The position numbers and the translations under genes were made by a program. The notes beneath the pieces were generated by a model that did no database searches, was not told the DNA's origin, and saw only the letters and a program-made list of their open reading frames with translations. This document shows positions 63,863 through 64,000 of a stretch of 64,000 bases of DNA, in pieces (position 1 is the first letter of the stretch; each line of letters starts with the position of its first letter). The DNA comes from Luscinia megarhynchos (lineage: Eukaryota; Chordata; Aves; Passeriformes; Turdidae): contig JAPFBE010000002.1 of the NCBI GenBank assembly GCA_034336665.1, forward strand, positions 15,106,906 through 15,170,905. The letters run 5' to 3'.

Positions 63863-64000
63863 GTATAGCACTGGCTTGTAAATAAACAGAGAACTTCTGC
63901 TATTCATTTCAGCTTCTGACAGCTTTCATAAAACTAAATTAATCTCAAATATTTTTATAACAGAAAATATTGGTTGCCATGTTTTTGGCTTAAGTAAGAT

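Overview
This is vertebrate nuclear DNA, almost certainly from a bird. Most of it is AT-rich, CpG-poor, unique sequence with few transposons. The only interspersed repeats I can name are two CR1 LINE remnants. One carries the typical avian CR1 3' end ('cagaatggtctgggttgga' near 16,250). Interrupted AAACC/GGTTT simple tracts (23,855-23,921, 58,840-58,930, around 61,680) look more like a songbird or other neoavian than a chicken, but that is only an impression. I see no bacterial-style gene, no CRISPR array, no tRNA or rRNA and no intact transposon.

The landmark is at the right end. From about 57,170 to 61,560 the CpG depletion of the rest of the window disappears. Inside this zone are a GC-rich islet (57,430-57,790), an AT-rich stretch that still keeps its CpGs (57,840-58,800) and a large CpG island (about 58,930-60,890) with CA/CG repeats, G-runs, a perfect CArG box and a strong minus-strand splice donor. 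I read it as the promoter of a gene, most likely transcribed leftwards. A non-coding first exon would end at 60,758, and much of the window would be its first introns. A divergent rightward transcript is also possible. I could not identify the gene.

Two smaller CpG islets (42,770-43,345 and 22,130-22,500) may be alternative promoters or enhancers. The remaining tens of kilobases are intron-like or intergenic. Open frames of 60-200 codons there are what chance gives, and none matches a protein I know. Four short blocks with good splice-site-like borders and one open frame (31,773-31,861 minus; 38,632-38,716 minus; 53,484-53,572 plus; 63,671-63,862 plus) are listed as weak exon candidates. A fifth block with equally good borders but no open frame (46,591-46,653) shows that such blocks also arise by chance.

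No demonstrable new biological system is visible. The most useful leads are the CpG-preserved domain, its promoter elements and the minus-strand exon candidate near 31.8 kb. Base counts and motif positions were made by eye.
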